NCBI GenBank assembly: GCA_025935755.1
Contig: JAICUQ010000007.1
Span: 1 to 48,705, forward strand
From: Chthoniobacterales bacterium
GTDB lineage: Bacteria; Verrucomicrobiota; Verrucomicrobiia; Chthoniobacterales; UBA10450
Reading direction: 5' to 3'
DNA length: 48,705 nt
In this document: in pieces, positions 33,701 through 45,100 of the stretch
Numbering within the stretch: the first letter of the stretch is position 1
Layout of the letters: every line of letters starts with the position of its first letter
Program-made: the position numbers and the translations under genes
The notes under the pieces: model-generated
Database searches by the model: none
The model's input: the letters and a program-made list of their open reading frames with translations, nothing else
Told to the model about the DNA's origin: nothing

Positions 33701-35287
33701 TTACTCGATGTACTCATAGGCGGGTAGCGTTAGGAATTCCGCGAAATGGTCGTCCGTCGTGATGCGATCGAAGAGTTCTCGCGCCGCAGCGAATTTGTTC
33801 CGGCTCGGCTGGTTCACCCTGGCGATTTCATCGTCCAAAATGTTGCGAAAAAATTCCGTCGTGACTTTTCGGCCATCATCCAGAACGCCCCGTTGACTGC
33901 GAATCCATTGCCACACTTGCGCCCGCGAAATCTCTGCAGTTGCTGCGTCTTCCATCAAATTGAACAACGGCACCGCGCCGCGGCCACGAAGCCAGGCTTC
34001 AAGATATTGGACGCCGACACTCACGTTCTGCCGCAGCCCCGCTTCAGTGATTGGTTCATGCGGCGCGAAATCGAGGAGATCGCGCGCGGTTACGTTCACG
34101 TTCTCGCGTTTGCGAGCGATCTGGTTCGGCTCCTTCATCACTGCGTCGAACGCTTCGTTAGCGAGTTGCACCATCCCAGGATGCGCGACCCATGTGCCGT
34201 CGTGCCCATTGTTTGCTTCGCGTTCCTTGTCGGCTCGTACTTGCGCGAATGCTGCTTCGTTTTTTGCAGGGTCGTCCTTCACGGGAATCCATGCCGCCAT
34301 GCCACCCATCGCGAACGTGTTGCGACGATGACATGTCTGAATGCATAGCAGCGAGTACGAATGCATGAAGTGCGTCGTCATCGTGACTAAAGCGCGATCG
34401 GCAAGCACGAAGTCAGGCCGGTTGCGGAATTTCTTGATGCAGGAAAAAATGTAATCCCAGCGACCGCAGTTCAGTCCGGCTGAATGATCGCGGAGTTCAT
34501 AGAGGATCTCGTCCATCTCGAATGCCGCCGGAATCGTTTCGATCAGTGCGGTTGCCCGAATTGTGCCGCGCGGGATTCCAAGTTCATCCTGCGCGACATT
34601 GAAGGCGTCATTCCAGATTCGCGCTTCGAGATGACTCTCCATTTTCGGCAGGTAGAAGTACGGCCCGCTGCCGCGCTCGATCAACTCTCTTGCGTTGTGG
34701 AAAAAGTAGAGTCCGAAATCGAACAGCCCGCCCGCCATAGGTTCCCCGTCGACGAGCATGTGCTTTTCAAGCAGGTGCCAGCCACGTGGTCTAACGATCA
34801 AGACCGCGGTGTTATCTTTCAGCCGGTATTCTTTTCCTTCGGGACTGCGGAAGCCAATCGTGCGGCGGACGGCGTCGCGCAAATTGACCTGGCCCTCAAT
34901 CATGTTGTGCCAGGTCGGAGAGTTGGCGTCTTCGAAATCCGCCATGAACATTTTCGCACCGGAGTTGAGTGCATTGATGACCATTTTGCGATCGGTTGGC
35001 CCGGTAATCTCAACCCGCCGATCGCGCAGATCTTCAGGAATAGACGCGCACGTCCAGTCGCCATCGCGGATCCGCTTCGTTTCGCTTAAGAAATCGAGTG
35101 ATTCGCCGGCATCAAGACGTGACTGCCGCTCATGTCTTCTCCGCAAACAATCCGCACGCCGCCGACGAAATTCACGCTCCAATTTCGCCACAAACGCGAC
35201 CGCACCGCTCGTCAGGATTTCTTCGAATCCCGGAGCGAGCTTGCCGTGTATCTCAACGTTGTGTGGCCAGTTATCGCGCAATTGCAT
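33701..35287 (-). CDS. aceB: Malate synthase A
   Basis: 528 residues. Signature elements are KMFMADFEDANSPTW, VRPRGWHLLEKHMLVDGE, ATALIETIPAAFEMDEILYELRDHSAGLNCGRWDYIFS, and the C-terminal VGVQYLEAWLRG with the catalytic Asp in MEDAATAEISRAQVWQW. It condenses glyoxylate with acetyl-CoA to malate. First gene of the glyoxylate operon; the divergent interval 35288-35459 should hold its promoter and that of gmhA. Confidence 0.97.
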   Translation of the reverse strand: MQLRDNWPHNVEIHGKLAPGFEEILTSGAVAFVAKLEREFRRRRADCLRRRHERQSRLDAGESLDFLSETKRIRDGDWTCASIPEDLRDRRVEITGPTDRKMVINALNSGAKMFMADFEDANSPTWHNMIEGQVNLRDAVRRTIGFRSPEGKEYRLKDNTAVLIVRPRGWHLLEKHMLVDGEPMAGGLFDFGLYFFHNARELIERGSGPYFYLPKMESHLEARIWNDAFNVAQDELGIPRGTIRATALIETIPAAFEMDEILYELRDHSAGLNCGRWDYIFSCIKKFRNRPDFVLADRALVTMTTHFMHSYSLLCIQTCHRRNTFAMGGMAAWIPVKDDPAKNEAAFAQVRADKEREANNGHDGTWVAHPGMVQLANEAFDAVMKEPNQIARKRENVNVTARDLLDFAPHEPITEAGLRQNVSVGVQYLEAWLRGRGAVPLFNLMEDAATAEISRAQVWQWIRSQRGVLDDGRKVTTEFFRNILDDEIARVNQPSRNKFAAARELFDRITTDDHFAEFLTLPAYEYIE

Positions 35288-35459
35288 CGCAAATAGAATC
35301 GCGCCTTGTCGTTTGCCCGCGTGCTTTGGATTGAACCGAAAAGTCGGGGGTTGCTCTGCGCCGGCACGGAAGTAGCGGTGTTATCAAAACGGACAAATCA
35401 TTATTTTGCTTCCGGTACGGAAACGCTGTATCAACCCCACTAATTTCAGACTGCGCCTT

Positions 35460-36032
35460 ATGCATCAGGTTCCTGAGCTCCATGAAGCGATTGCCGCCGC
35501 AACGAACACTTTTCACAGCCTTGCCGAGCTTGATGTGCAGGTTGGAAAGGCAGCGGATCTGATCTCACAGTGTCTTCGTGCCGGAAACAAATTACTGGTG
35601 TGTGGGAACGGCGGCAGCGCGGCCGATGCCTCGCATTTTGCGACAGAACTTGTGGTGCGGTTTGCCAAGGATCGCCGCGCACTTCCCTCGATTTGTCTTA
35701 CCGCCGATAGCGGAATGCTCACGGCGGCCGGGAACGATTACGGCTTCGACGAAGTCTTTGCGCGGCAGGTGGCGGCGTTCGGCGTCGCTGGCGATGTGCT
35801 CATCTGCCTTACCACCTCCGGGAAATCACAAAATTTGATCCGCGCATTGGAGGACGCGAAGGCGCGCAAACTGAAGACGATCGCGTTTCTCGGGCGCGAT
35901 GGCGGATCAACGTGTGGCATCGCTGATCTCGATCTTCTCGTCAAAAGCGATTCGACGGCGCGAGTCCAGGAAGCGCATCAGCTTTTGCTGCATGTATTGT
36001 GCGAGATAATCGAATCGCGTCTCGATGAGTGA
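35460..36032 (+). CDS. gmhA: Sedoheptulose-7-phosphate isomerase (phosphoheptose isomerase)
   Basis: 190 residues, a single SIS domain. LLVCGNGGSAADASHFATELVVRF, NDYGFDEVFARQV, DVLICLTTSGKSQNLIRAL and KTIAFLGRDGG are the GmhA motifs, with the sugar-phosphate-binding Ser residues in GGSAAD and TTSGKS. It makes D-glycero-D-manno-heptose-7-phosphate, the first step toward ADP-heptose for the LPS core, matching the GT9 gene at 4631-5815. The ATG at 35460 is used rather than the upstream codon at 35406. The last stop overlaps a palindromic repeat. Confidence 0.93.
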   Translation: MHQVPELHEAIAAATNTFHSLAELDVQVGKAADLISQCLRAGNKLLVCGNGGSAADASHFATELVVRFAKDRRALPSICLTADSGMLTAAGNDYGFDEVFARQVAAFGVAGDVLICLTTSGKSQNLIRALEDAKARKLKTIAFLGRDGGSTCGIADLDLLVKSDSTARVQEAHQLLLHVLCEIIESRLDE

Positions 36033-36048
36033 CGGCTTCCAAGCCGTC
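36031..36048. repeat. Palindrome GACGGCTT-CC-AAGCCGTC at a convergent gene end
   Basis: A perfect 8-bp stem with a two-base loop, starting inside the gmhA stop codon. A second imperfect palindrome (GACGG...CCGTC, about 36062-36081) follows. Both sit between convergent gmhA and the rhomboid gene and could act as a bidirectional terminator, though T-runs are weak. The stem matches 3722-3741. Confidence 0.65.
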
Positions 36049-36096
36049 ATATTTGGGTCGGACGGCTGCGCAAACCGTCGTTCTTTGCATGAGGAG

Positions 36097-36957
36097 TTAC
36101 TCCGATTTTTTGAGCAACCGTTCGCGTTCCCGGTCCAACAGCCGCCGCTCGGTTGCGGTGAGGCTGGCGATCCCGAACTTGGAAATTTTGTCGAGAATCG
36201 GATCAATTGAGGGATAGACGTCTTCCGATTCCGATCGGCTGCCGCTTGAACGCGCTCGCGGTTTTGGAAGCACGTGAAACTTGGGCCTTGGAGTGAATCG
36301 CTCTTTGACCGCGTTCCACCAGGCGAGCTCCGGACCCGCACCGTTCAGCTCAATAAAGAAAAAAGCGAGTGCAATGCTCACGCAAAATACGATCAGATCC
36401 TGCCAATCGTGGGCTGCCAGCGCGCTTAGAGTTCCGATCGCCGCCAAAATCAGGAAGACCCATTTGGCGGGGATTCGCAGAAAGAATTGAACGTTGGGAT
36501 AGAGCGTGACAAACGCGGCAAACACGGCGAAATGCAGAGCTCCCGAACCGGCCAATCCGGTGCGCGTGGTTAGGCCCCACAGAGTCAAAATCAACGTCGG
36601 CACCAGCAATAAGAGAGTGTAGAGCCAAATGTAAGCGCGTCGGCCGACGAAACGTTCCACTTCGCGGCCAAAGAAATACAGCATGTACATTTCGATTGCG
36701 AACCACAGCAACGCATAACCGGTAGGCGGATGAATAAAGGCGTAAGTAGCGAGTCGCCAGATTTGCGCGTGCATCCAAATCTGTGCGCTATCAAACATCG
36801 CATAGTTGAGCACGCCGGCTGAGCCGATCGCGAAAAGGAATGCGGTCAGGATTGCACAGGCAACATGGATCCCGACCAGAAGTGTGGTCACATCGACAGG
36901 ATATCGGCCCATCCACGCAACCGGCCGATAATCATCGGACGTGGTCACCCCGAACAT
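36097..36957 (-). CDS. Rhomboid-family intramembrane protein with C-terminal cytoplasmic tail
   Basis: 286 residues with about six transmembrane helices. AQIWRLATYAFIHPPTGYALLWFAIEMYMLYFFGREVE is the L1/TM2 region with WR and the His/Asn-type positions partly kept. GLAGSGALHFAVFAAF is the catalytic-Ser segment (usually GxSG; here AGSG), and AAHDWQDLIVF may hold the catalytic His at the start of the last helix. The motifs are degenerate enough that a pseudoprotease is possible. The last ~90 residues are soluble with a charged, helical end (ERRLLDRERERLLKK) resembling the tail domain common in rhomboid-like proteins of Verrucomicrobia. Confidence 0.78.
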   Translation of the reverse strand: MFGVTTSDDYRPVAWMGRYPVDVTTLLVGIHVACAILTAFLFAIGSAGVLNYAMFDSAQIWMHAQIWRLATYAFIHPPTGYALLWFAIEMYMLYFFGREVERFVGRRAYIWLYTLLLLVPTLILTLWGLTTRTGLAGSGALHFAVFAAFVTLYPNVQFFLRIPAKWVFLILAAIGTLSALAAHDWQDLIVFCVSIALAFFFIELNGAGPELAWWNAVKERFTPRPKFHVLPKPRARSSGSRSESEDVYPSIDPILDKISKFGIASLTATERRLLDRERERLLKKSE

Positions 36958-37136
36958 GGTTTCAATTAATGCCGCGCATTATCGTTTCGCAAGTGAAACG
37001 ACAGATGTTGCACTCCAAATTTCGTGAGCCGGACTCGGTTTGGCCCGTGGATTTGCCGTGGTCGTGATTCCAGATGGCTATCGCGCCGTAGCCTCGACGC
37101 GGAGCGATTCATGGTTAAAATGTGCAGTTTCTCTCA

Positions 37137-38942
37137 ATGAAGAATCTCGCGCCCGCCATATTTCCGCCCAAAGGGATCGGTGATTCAAAGCCCGCTAATA
37201 AAGCGGTGCTCGATTGGGTGCAAGACATCGCGAAGCTGACCCAGCCCGAGAACATTTTCTGGTGCGACGGCTCGGAGCGGGAAAAGGAGTTTCTAATCGC
37301 TGAGTCGCTCCACCAAAACGTGCTGATTGAGCTGAATGAGAAAAAGGTTCCGCACTCGTATCTTCACCGGTCTAGTCCGAACGATGTCGCGCGTGTTGAG
37401 CAGTTCACTTTTGTCTGCACACCAACCAAGCAGGAAGCCGGACCTACGAATAACTGGGCTGACCCCGCCGAGACTTACGCGAAACTTCGACGGCTGCTCG
37501 AGGGCGCAATGCGCGGCCGCACCATGTTCGTCATTCCGTACCTCATGGGTCCGGCGGATTCGCCGTTGGCCAAGATTGGCTTCGAGATCACCGATTCGAA
37601 ATATGTCGTGCTCAGCTTGAGAATCATGACGCGAATGGGCGAGATCGCGCTCAAACGGCTTGGGAAGGATCCGAGTGCGGAATGGAACCGCGGCGTGCAC
37701 TCATTACTGGATGTAAATCCTGAACGCCGGTTCATCTGTCACTTTCCGCAGGACAACGCCATCATCTCAGTCGGTTCAGGTTATGGCGGCAATGTTTTGT
37801 TGAGTAAGAAATGCCTGGCTTTGCGTATCGGCTCGTACCTTGCGCGCAAGCAAAACTGGATGGCGGAGCACATGCTGATCCTCGGCGTGGAATCGCCCGA
37901 AGGCCGTAAACATTACGTGGCCGCGGCATTCCCCAGCGCGTGCGGAAAGACGAATTTCGCAATGCTCATTCCGCCGGAGCATTTCAAAGGATGGAAAATC
38001 ACCACAATCGGCGACGACATCGCGTGGATGCAGATCCGCAATGGCCGGTTATATGCGGTGAATCCTGAGAACGGCTATTTCGGTGTCGTGCCCGGGACGA
38101 GTTATAAATCGAATTCAAACGCGATGCGATCGATCGCGCACGATACAATTTATACTAACGTGGCTCTCACCGACGACGGCGACGTATGGTGGGAGGGCAA
38201 AGATGGCCAACCGCCCGCACATGCGATTGATTGGCGCGGAGACGACTGGACACCGCAGTCAACTCAGAAAGCTGCCCACCCGAATAGCCGATTCACAACA
38301 CCGATGCGCAACAATCCAGCGCTGGACCCCGATGTGGAGAAAGGTGAAGGCCTGCCAATCAGCGCAATCATTTTCGGTGGACGCCGCAGCGATACGGTTC
38401 CGCTGGTTTATCAGGCATTCGATTGGGACCACGGCGTGTATCTGGGCGCGACCATGGCTTCGGAAACGACCGCGGCTGCCACAGGTGCCGTGGGGCGGGT
38501 GCGGCGCGATCCAATGGCGATGCTGCCTTTTTGCGGATACAACATCGGAGATTACTTCCAGCACTGGCTTGATGTCGGGAAGCAATTAAGCAATCCGCCG
38601 CTGATTTTTAATGTGAATTGGTTTCGCAAAGGCGCAGACGGAAAATTTCTCTGGCCGGGTTTCGGCGAAAACATGCGCGTGCTCAAGTGGATGATTGACC
38701 GGTGCGAGGGAAACGGCGGCGCGCTGAAATCGCCAGTCGGTTGGCTGCCCAGCCCGCACGATCTTGATCTGGCCGATCTCAACATCGATCACAATGCCGT
38801 TGACGAACTCCTTGGGCTCGACCACGAGGAATGGGAAAAAGAAATCGCCGCGCACAAAGAATATTTCGATTCGTTAGGCGGAGTGGTGCCGAAAGAATTG
38901 CAAGAACAGCGCGAGCAACTCGCTCAACGGTTTGAATTGTAG
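37137..38942 (+). CDS. pckG: GTP-dependent phosphoenolpyruvate carboxykinase
   Basis: 601 residues from the ATG at 37137; a GTG at 37122 would add five residues. The kinase-1 P-loop with the active-site Cys is FPSACGKTNFAML, the metal site is TTIGDDIAWM, and FGGRRSDTVPLVYQAFDW and NVNWFRKG are family signatures. It converts oxaloacetate to phosphoenolpyruvate and so links the glyoxylate genes upstream to gluconeogenesis. TTAAAAT just before the start could be part of a -10 box. It is followed by a ~150-bp repeat and then uvrA. Confidence 0.96.
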   Translation: MKNLAPAIFPPKGIGDSKPANKAVLDWVQDIAKLTQPENIFWCDGSEREKEFLIAESLHQNVLIELNEKKVPHSYLHRSSPNDVARVEQFTFVCTPTKQEAGPTNNWADPAETYAKLRRLLEGAMRGRTMFVIPYLMGPADSPLAKIGFEITDSKYVVLSLRIMTRMGEIALKRLGKDPSAEWNRGVHSLLDVNPERRFICHFPQDNAIISVGSGYGGNVLLSKKCLALRIGSYLARKQNWMAEHMLILGVESPEGRKHYVAAAFPSACGKTNFAMLIPPEHFKGWKITTIGDDIAWMQIRNGRLYAVNPENGYFGVVPGTSYKSNSNAMRSIAHDTIYTNVALTDDGDVWWEGKDGQPPAHAIDWRGDDWTPQSTQKAAHPNSRFTTPMRNNPALDPDVEKGEGLPISAIIFGGRRSDTVPLVYQAFDWDHGVYLGATMASETTAAATGAVGRVRRDPMAMLPFCGYNIGDYFQHWLDVGKQLSNPPLIFNVNWFRKGADGKFLWPGFGENMRVLKWMIDRCEGNGGALKSPVGWLPSPHDLDLADLNIDHNAVDELLGLDHEEWEKEIAAHKEYFDSLGGVVPKELQEQREQLAQRFEL

Positions 38943-38958
38943 GGACGCTGCATGATTC

Positions 38959-39111
38959 GGGGAGCGCACGCATTCTGCGTGCTGGTGAAGGCATTCTGCC
39001 TCGCGACCAAGGGCGATCTACGTAACAGGATGCAGCCGGGGGATTCTACAGATTTCAGGTTCGTCGCCGCAGAATGCGGCGACCAGCACGCTGCAAGCGC
39101 GCGCTCCCCGG
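38959..39111. repeat. GGGGAGCGC...GCGCTCCCC element (family G), intergenic copy
   Basis: About 150 bases with inverted ends GGGGAGCGCACGC and GCGCGCGCTCCCC; inside are GCGTGCTGGTGAAGGCATTC on the left and CCGCAGAATGCGG then CCAGCACGC on the right. The copy at 44427-44574 inside uvrA shares the same ends and these inner words. It lies between pckG and uvrA. Confidence 0.8.
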
Positions 39112-39150
39112 TGAATTTGCGAATCGATTGACTAACAGCGAAAATCTCCA

Positions 39151-42100
39151 GTGGGTTCGAAAATCGGGAATAAAGAGCGGGTCATCACTGCCGCACGGAA
39201 TGATCGCATCGAGATTTGCGGCGCACGCCAGAACAACCTCAAAGCGATCGACATCGATGTTCCGCTCGGAAAATTGACGGTTGTCACCGGCCCGAGCGGC
39301 AGCGGCAAGTCAAGCCTGGCGTTCCAAACGATTTACGCGGAAGGCCAGCGACGATACGTCGAAACGTTCAGTCCCTACATGCGGCAGTTCCTCGATCGAA
39401 TGGACAAGCCGCGCGTGGACGATATCCGGGGCATCCCCCCGGCAATCGCCATCGAGCAGTCAAATTCCGTCAAAACTTCGCGATCGACTGTCGGCACAAT
39501 GACGGAGATCAACGATTATTTGAAACTTCTCTGGCCGCGCATTGCGCATGCGTTCTGTCCGAGTTGCGGCCGTGAAATTCGCCCGGAAACCGCGCAGTCG
39601 ATCGCGGACCAGGTTCTACATCATTTTGGAACTGAATCAGCAGCAGTTGGGACACGCCAGGATACGGGGAGCGCGGGCGCCATGTCACCCGCTTCGCGTG
39701 ACACTTCCAATGACATAAGTGCATCGCTGCAGTACGAGTCGTCTCAGACGTTGACGCGGGGCGCATCAACGAGTGGGGGAGGCGCCCGCGCTCCCCAGAC
39801 CGTTCTCATCACGTTTTGGGTTGCAGTACCCGCGAAAACGGAGCCGCGGAAATTTTTCGATTTCCTCCAGCAGCAGGGATACATGCGCATCTGGATCGAC
39901 CACAAGATCATGCGCGTAGATGAACCGGATCCAAAAATCAAAAACCTCGGGGTGCGCGTGCAGGTCGTTCAGGACCGCATCGCGATCACAGGCGAAAACC
40001 GGACCCGATTAGTCGAAGCAATCGAGACCGCGCTGCGTTTTGGCAAAGGCCAGCTGAATGTAATTCGCATTGCGGAGAACGCCCAACCGGCTCGCAATGG
40101 TTCGCTTGCCGGTGCAGAGGGACGTCCAACGTCCAACGTTCAAGGTCGAACCGATCGCCGATCACCGATCACCGATCACTCTTTTCCTTTCTCGGCGGGT
40201 TGGCACTGTGCCTGGTGCGATTTGGATATTCGTCCGCCAACAGTAGGACTTTTCAGTTTCAATAATCCGCTCGGAGCGTGTCCTGATTGTCGCGGTTTCG
40301 GCCGAACGATCGCGATTGATCTTAATAAAGCCATTCCCGACCGCAGCCTCAGCATTAAACAAGGCGTTGTTCGCGTTTTCCGCGGCGCCGAGTTCGGCGA
40401 ATCGCAGAAAGATTTGCTCCGCGCATGCGCCCGGGAAGACATCGACATCAATCTGCCGTTCGACGAACTGCCCAAGGCCGATCAGGACTTTGTAATCGAA
40501 GGAGAGCGGCGATCAGGCGAATACACCGACGAAGACTACGAGGACCACCGCTGGTATGGAGTGCGCGGCTTTTTTCGGTGGCTGGAAAGCAAGACCTACA
40601 AAATGCATGTGCGCGTTTTGCTCAGCCGTTACCGCGCATACGTCACCTGCCCTAAATGCAATGGCGGCCGGTATCAGCCCGAAGCGCTCAATTACAGATG
40701 TAGCGCGACCGCCCCGGTTGCGAGTCTTACAAATCGCAAATCCGCCACGGCGAATTCGCCCTCCGGCGAACCAGGGGCATGCCCTACCTTCAGCCTTCCC
40801 GAGTTCCTGGCGCTCTCGATATCCCAGGCGCATGATTTTCTGCGCACGATGGAAGTTTCGCCTAACGACAAAACGGCGGAGATGCTGCGGGACGAAATTT
40901 GCGCACGACTCAATTATCTCTGCGAAGTTGGTGTCGGTTATCTCACGCTCGACCGATCCACGCGTACGTTAAGCGGCGGCGAAGTGCAGCGTGTAAATCT
41001 CACCACGTGTCTCGGCGCATCGCTGGCAAACACGCTTTTTGTCATGGATGAACCGAGTGTTGGGTTGCACCCGCGCGATGTCGGTCAACTGGTGCGCGTG
41101 ATGCATAATCTGCGCGATAAAGGCAACACGCTGCTGGTTGTCGAGCACGAGGAACAAATCATTCGTGCAGCGGATAGTTTGATCGATCTGGGCCCGGGTC
41201 GCGGTGAGCAAGGCGGCGAATTGGTTTGGAATGGTCCGTTGGATGAGTTCCTTCGGGCCGGCCAGCCCTCGGGCCATTCCGGCAAGGGGCGCAAGGGCGG
41301 GCCGATTCGGCGAGAAATTTTAGGCGGGCGACCGAAAATAGCGGGCGAGGGCGACCGCGCTCCCCAATCTTTAACGCATGATTATCTAACCGGACGTAAG
41401 TCCATTCCGGTGCCGACATCGCGGCGAAAGTGGAATTCATCGATCAAAATTCTCGGCGCGCACGAGCACAATCTGAAAAGCATCGATGTCGCGTTGCCGC
41501 TGGGCGTCTTCGCCTGCGTGACTGGAGTCTCCGGTTCCGGCAAATCCACTCTGATCCACGATGTGCTTTACCGGAATCTGCTGCGCGCCAAAGGGCAATC
41601 CTCAGATCAGGAACCGGGCGCATGCAAGTCGATCACGGGCACGGATCGAATCGGCGAGGTGGTGATGGTAGATCAATCACCGCTTGCTCGAACTCCGCGG
41701 TCAACTCCGATCCTTTATCTCGGTCTGTTTGATCAAGTTCGTGAATTATTTGCCGGGCAACCGGACGCGATCGCGCAGGGGCTGACCGCAGGGTCCTTTT
41801 CGTTTAACTCCGGTAATGGACGTTGCGAACGTTGCTCGGGCACGGGTCACGAGAAGATCGAGATGCAATTCTTGAGCGATCTTTATGTGCGTTGTGCAGA
41901 ATGCGAAGGTAAACGTTTCCAGCCGCACGTTCTGAAGGTGCGATTTCGTGGAAGATCGATCCAGGAGGTTCTCGAACTCACAATTCGTGAGGCGATTCAA
42001 TTCTTTGCGCAAACGGGTGAAGACTTCGGCGCGCGAATTTCAGACGGGCTTCGGGTGCTCGAGGAAGTAGGACTTGGATACCTGCGGCTGGGTCAACCGC

Positions 42101-45100
42101 TGAACACGCTCAGCGGTGGTGAATCCCAGCGGCTGAAATTAGTTGGGCATTTAGCTGAAAACGCCCAACGCCCAAATGGGAAAGCAATCGGCAACCAGCA
42201 ATCAGTAACTGGCAATCTATTCATCTTCGACGAGCCAACCACGGGCCTGCATTTCGATGATGTGGCGCTGCTACTGCAATTATTCCAGCGCCTGGTGGAC
42301 CGCGGGCATTCGCTTGTGGTGATCGAACACAATCTGGAGGTGATCAAGAGCGCCGATTGGATCATCGATCTCGGCCCGGAAGCTGGTGATGCGGGCGGTG
42401 AAGTTGTAGCGACTGGAACGCCGGAACAAATTGCGACAATTGATGGTTCCCACACTGGCAAGTTCCTGCGACGAATACTTTCCAAATCTCTCAAATCATT
42501 GCAGGTCATCCCGAGCCGCGAAGACGGCGAGGGATCTCAAAAACTCTCGCGCGAGTTGGAGAGATCCTTCGCGTACGTTCAGGATGACTGCGCTGAATTA
42601 GCGCGGGCCGCAGAAACTGCTCCACAGTTTCGCGCGGGTAATCGCAATGGCGCGATTCACGTTCGCGGTGCGCGCGAGCACAATCTCAAAAATATCGATC
42701 TGAAAATCCCGCGCGAACAATTGGTGGTCATCACGGGGTTGAGCGGTTCCGGCAAATCGACAGTCGCGTTCGACATCCTGTTTGCTGAGGGACAACGCCG
42801 GTTTCTCGACAGCATGTCGCCGTATGCGCGGCAATTCGTCGAGCAACTGGAAAAACCAGATGTCGACCTGGTCAGCGGATTACCACCCACCGTTGCCATC
42901 GAGCAACGTGTGACTCGTGGCGGAGGCAAGTCGACCGTTGCCACTGTGACGGAGGTTTACCATTTCCTACGGCTCTTGTTCGCAAAAACCGGAACCCAGT
43001 TTTGTCCCGACTGCGATTTGCCCGTACAAAAACAGAGCGCGGCTTCCATTGTGAAACAAATTGAGACCGCTGCGAAACGCGGTCCGTTAAAAGTGCTCGC
43101 GCCTTTGATCAAAGCGCGGAAAGGCTTTCACACTGACGTGGCGCGGTGGGCGGAGCGTCAGGGATTCGATACCCTGTACGTGGATGGAAAGCTCATTCCG
43201 ATCGGGCAATTCCGAAAACTCGAGCGTTTCAAAGAACACACCATTGATGTGGTGGTGGGCGTCATCAGTGTGGACGCGACGGCCTCGCCGCGATCTCACT
43301 CTGGTAACAAAGCGGCGGGGGCACCGCTTCCACATCGCTCAGCTCGGGACATCGCACATCGCGCGCTTGAAATTGGCCGGGGCACAGCGCGTCTGCTCGA
43401 TTCAAAAAATCGCGTCACGGTTGTGAGCACCGAGATGAGTTGCCCGAATTGCGGCCGTGCGTTCGAGGAACTGGATCCCCGGCTGTTCTCGTTTAATTCG
43501 CCGCATGGAATGTGTCAGGAATGCGGAGGGTTTGGCGAAATTTGGGACCGCGATTTACAAACGGGAGCGAACCGCGATGGCGAATCTGTGCTCGAAAGCG
43601 AGTTGGCTGCCGAACGGGAGTCCGAATGGATCGACCCAGGCGAAGCGCGTGAATGTCCAGGCTGTCACGGTTCACGTTTAAATGCGGAGGCTCGTCATGT
43701 GCGCGTGCAGGGCTACACGATCGATCAATTCACTGATCTGTCGGCGGGCGAAGCAGCGCGTGCAATCGCGAAGCTAAAATTTACAGGAAGAGATCAAACG
43801 ATAACCTCCGGTCTGATTCCCGAGATTCAACAGCGACTGCGGTTCATGGAGACCGTTGGTCTTGGTTATCTCGCGCTGGGGCGTTCCGCCAAGACTTTGA
43901 GTGGCGGTGAGTCGCAGCGAATCCGTCTGGCCGCGCAACTCGGTTCGAACTTGCGCGGCGTCCTTTACGTTTTAGATGAGCCAACCATCGGTTTGCATCC
44001 GCGGGATAATGAGCGCCTGCTCGAAACACTCACGACCCTGCGCAACAAGGGCAACTCCTTGCTTGTTGTGGAGCACGATGAAGAAACGATGCGCCACGCC
44101 GATCACATTGTCGATCTCGGGCCGCGCGCGGGCATTCATGGCGGCGAAGTAGTGACGAGTGGAACGCTGAGCGAGGTTCAGAAAAATTTAAAATCCGAGA
44201 CCGCGCGATGTTTGAAATCGCCACTTTGTCATCCCATTCGAGGATCACGCCGTTCGCTGCGAGATGTCGAAAAGTGGATCGAAATCCATGGCGCGCGCGC
44301 CAACAACTTGAAGAACATCGAAGTGCGTTTCCCGGTTGGGAGACTTTCGGTGATCACCGGAATTTCCGGCAGCGGCAAATCGACGCTAATGCACAGCGTG
44401 TTGTTGCCTCAGGTCAAAGCGGCTCTGGGGAGTGCGCGCGTTTCGCGTGCTGGTGAAGGCATTCTGCCTTCACGACCTTCCCAATTGTTTCTATGGGCTG
44501 ACAAGTTCCGAAAAAAGAAAAGTTCGTTGCCGCAGAATGCGGCACCCAGCACGCCACAGGCGCGCGCTCCCCGGAATGTCTTCATCGAAGCGGTGTACGA
44601 AGTGGATCAGTCTCCAATCGGCAAGACCTCGCGCTCGACCCCGGGAACGTACGTGAAAGTGTTCGATGAAATTAGAAATCTTTATGCGCAATTGCCGGTA
44701 TCACGGATGCGCGGCTATTCGGCGAGCCGGTTCTCGTTCAACGCCGAAGGCGGCCGCTGCGAAACGTGCAAGGGCCAGGGCGTGATCAAACTCGAGATGA
44801 ACTTTCTGCCCAGCAGCTACGTCTCTTGCGAAGATTGTCACGGCAGACGGTACAATCCGCAGACGCTGGAGGTTCTCTACAACGAGAAGTCCATCGGAGA
44901 CGTGATGGAAATGACCATCGAAGAGGCAGCGCAATTCTTTTCAGCGCATCCGAAGATTGCCCGTCCACTTTCGCTACTGGTGGATACCGGTCTTGGATAT
45001 CTGAAGCTGGGACAACCGAGTCCCACGCTAAGTGGTGGTGAAGCGCAGCGTCTCAAGCTGGTGACGCAATTGAAACGCGGCGTGAGCCGCGCTGCGAACG

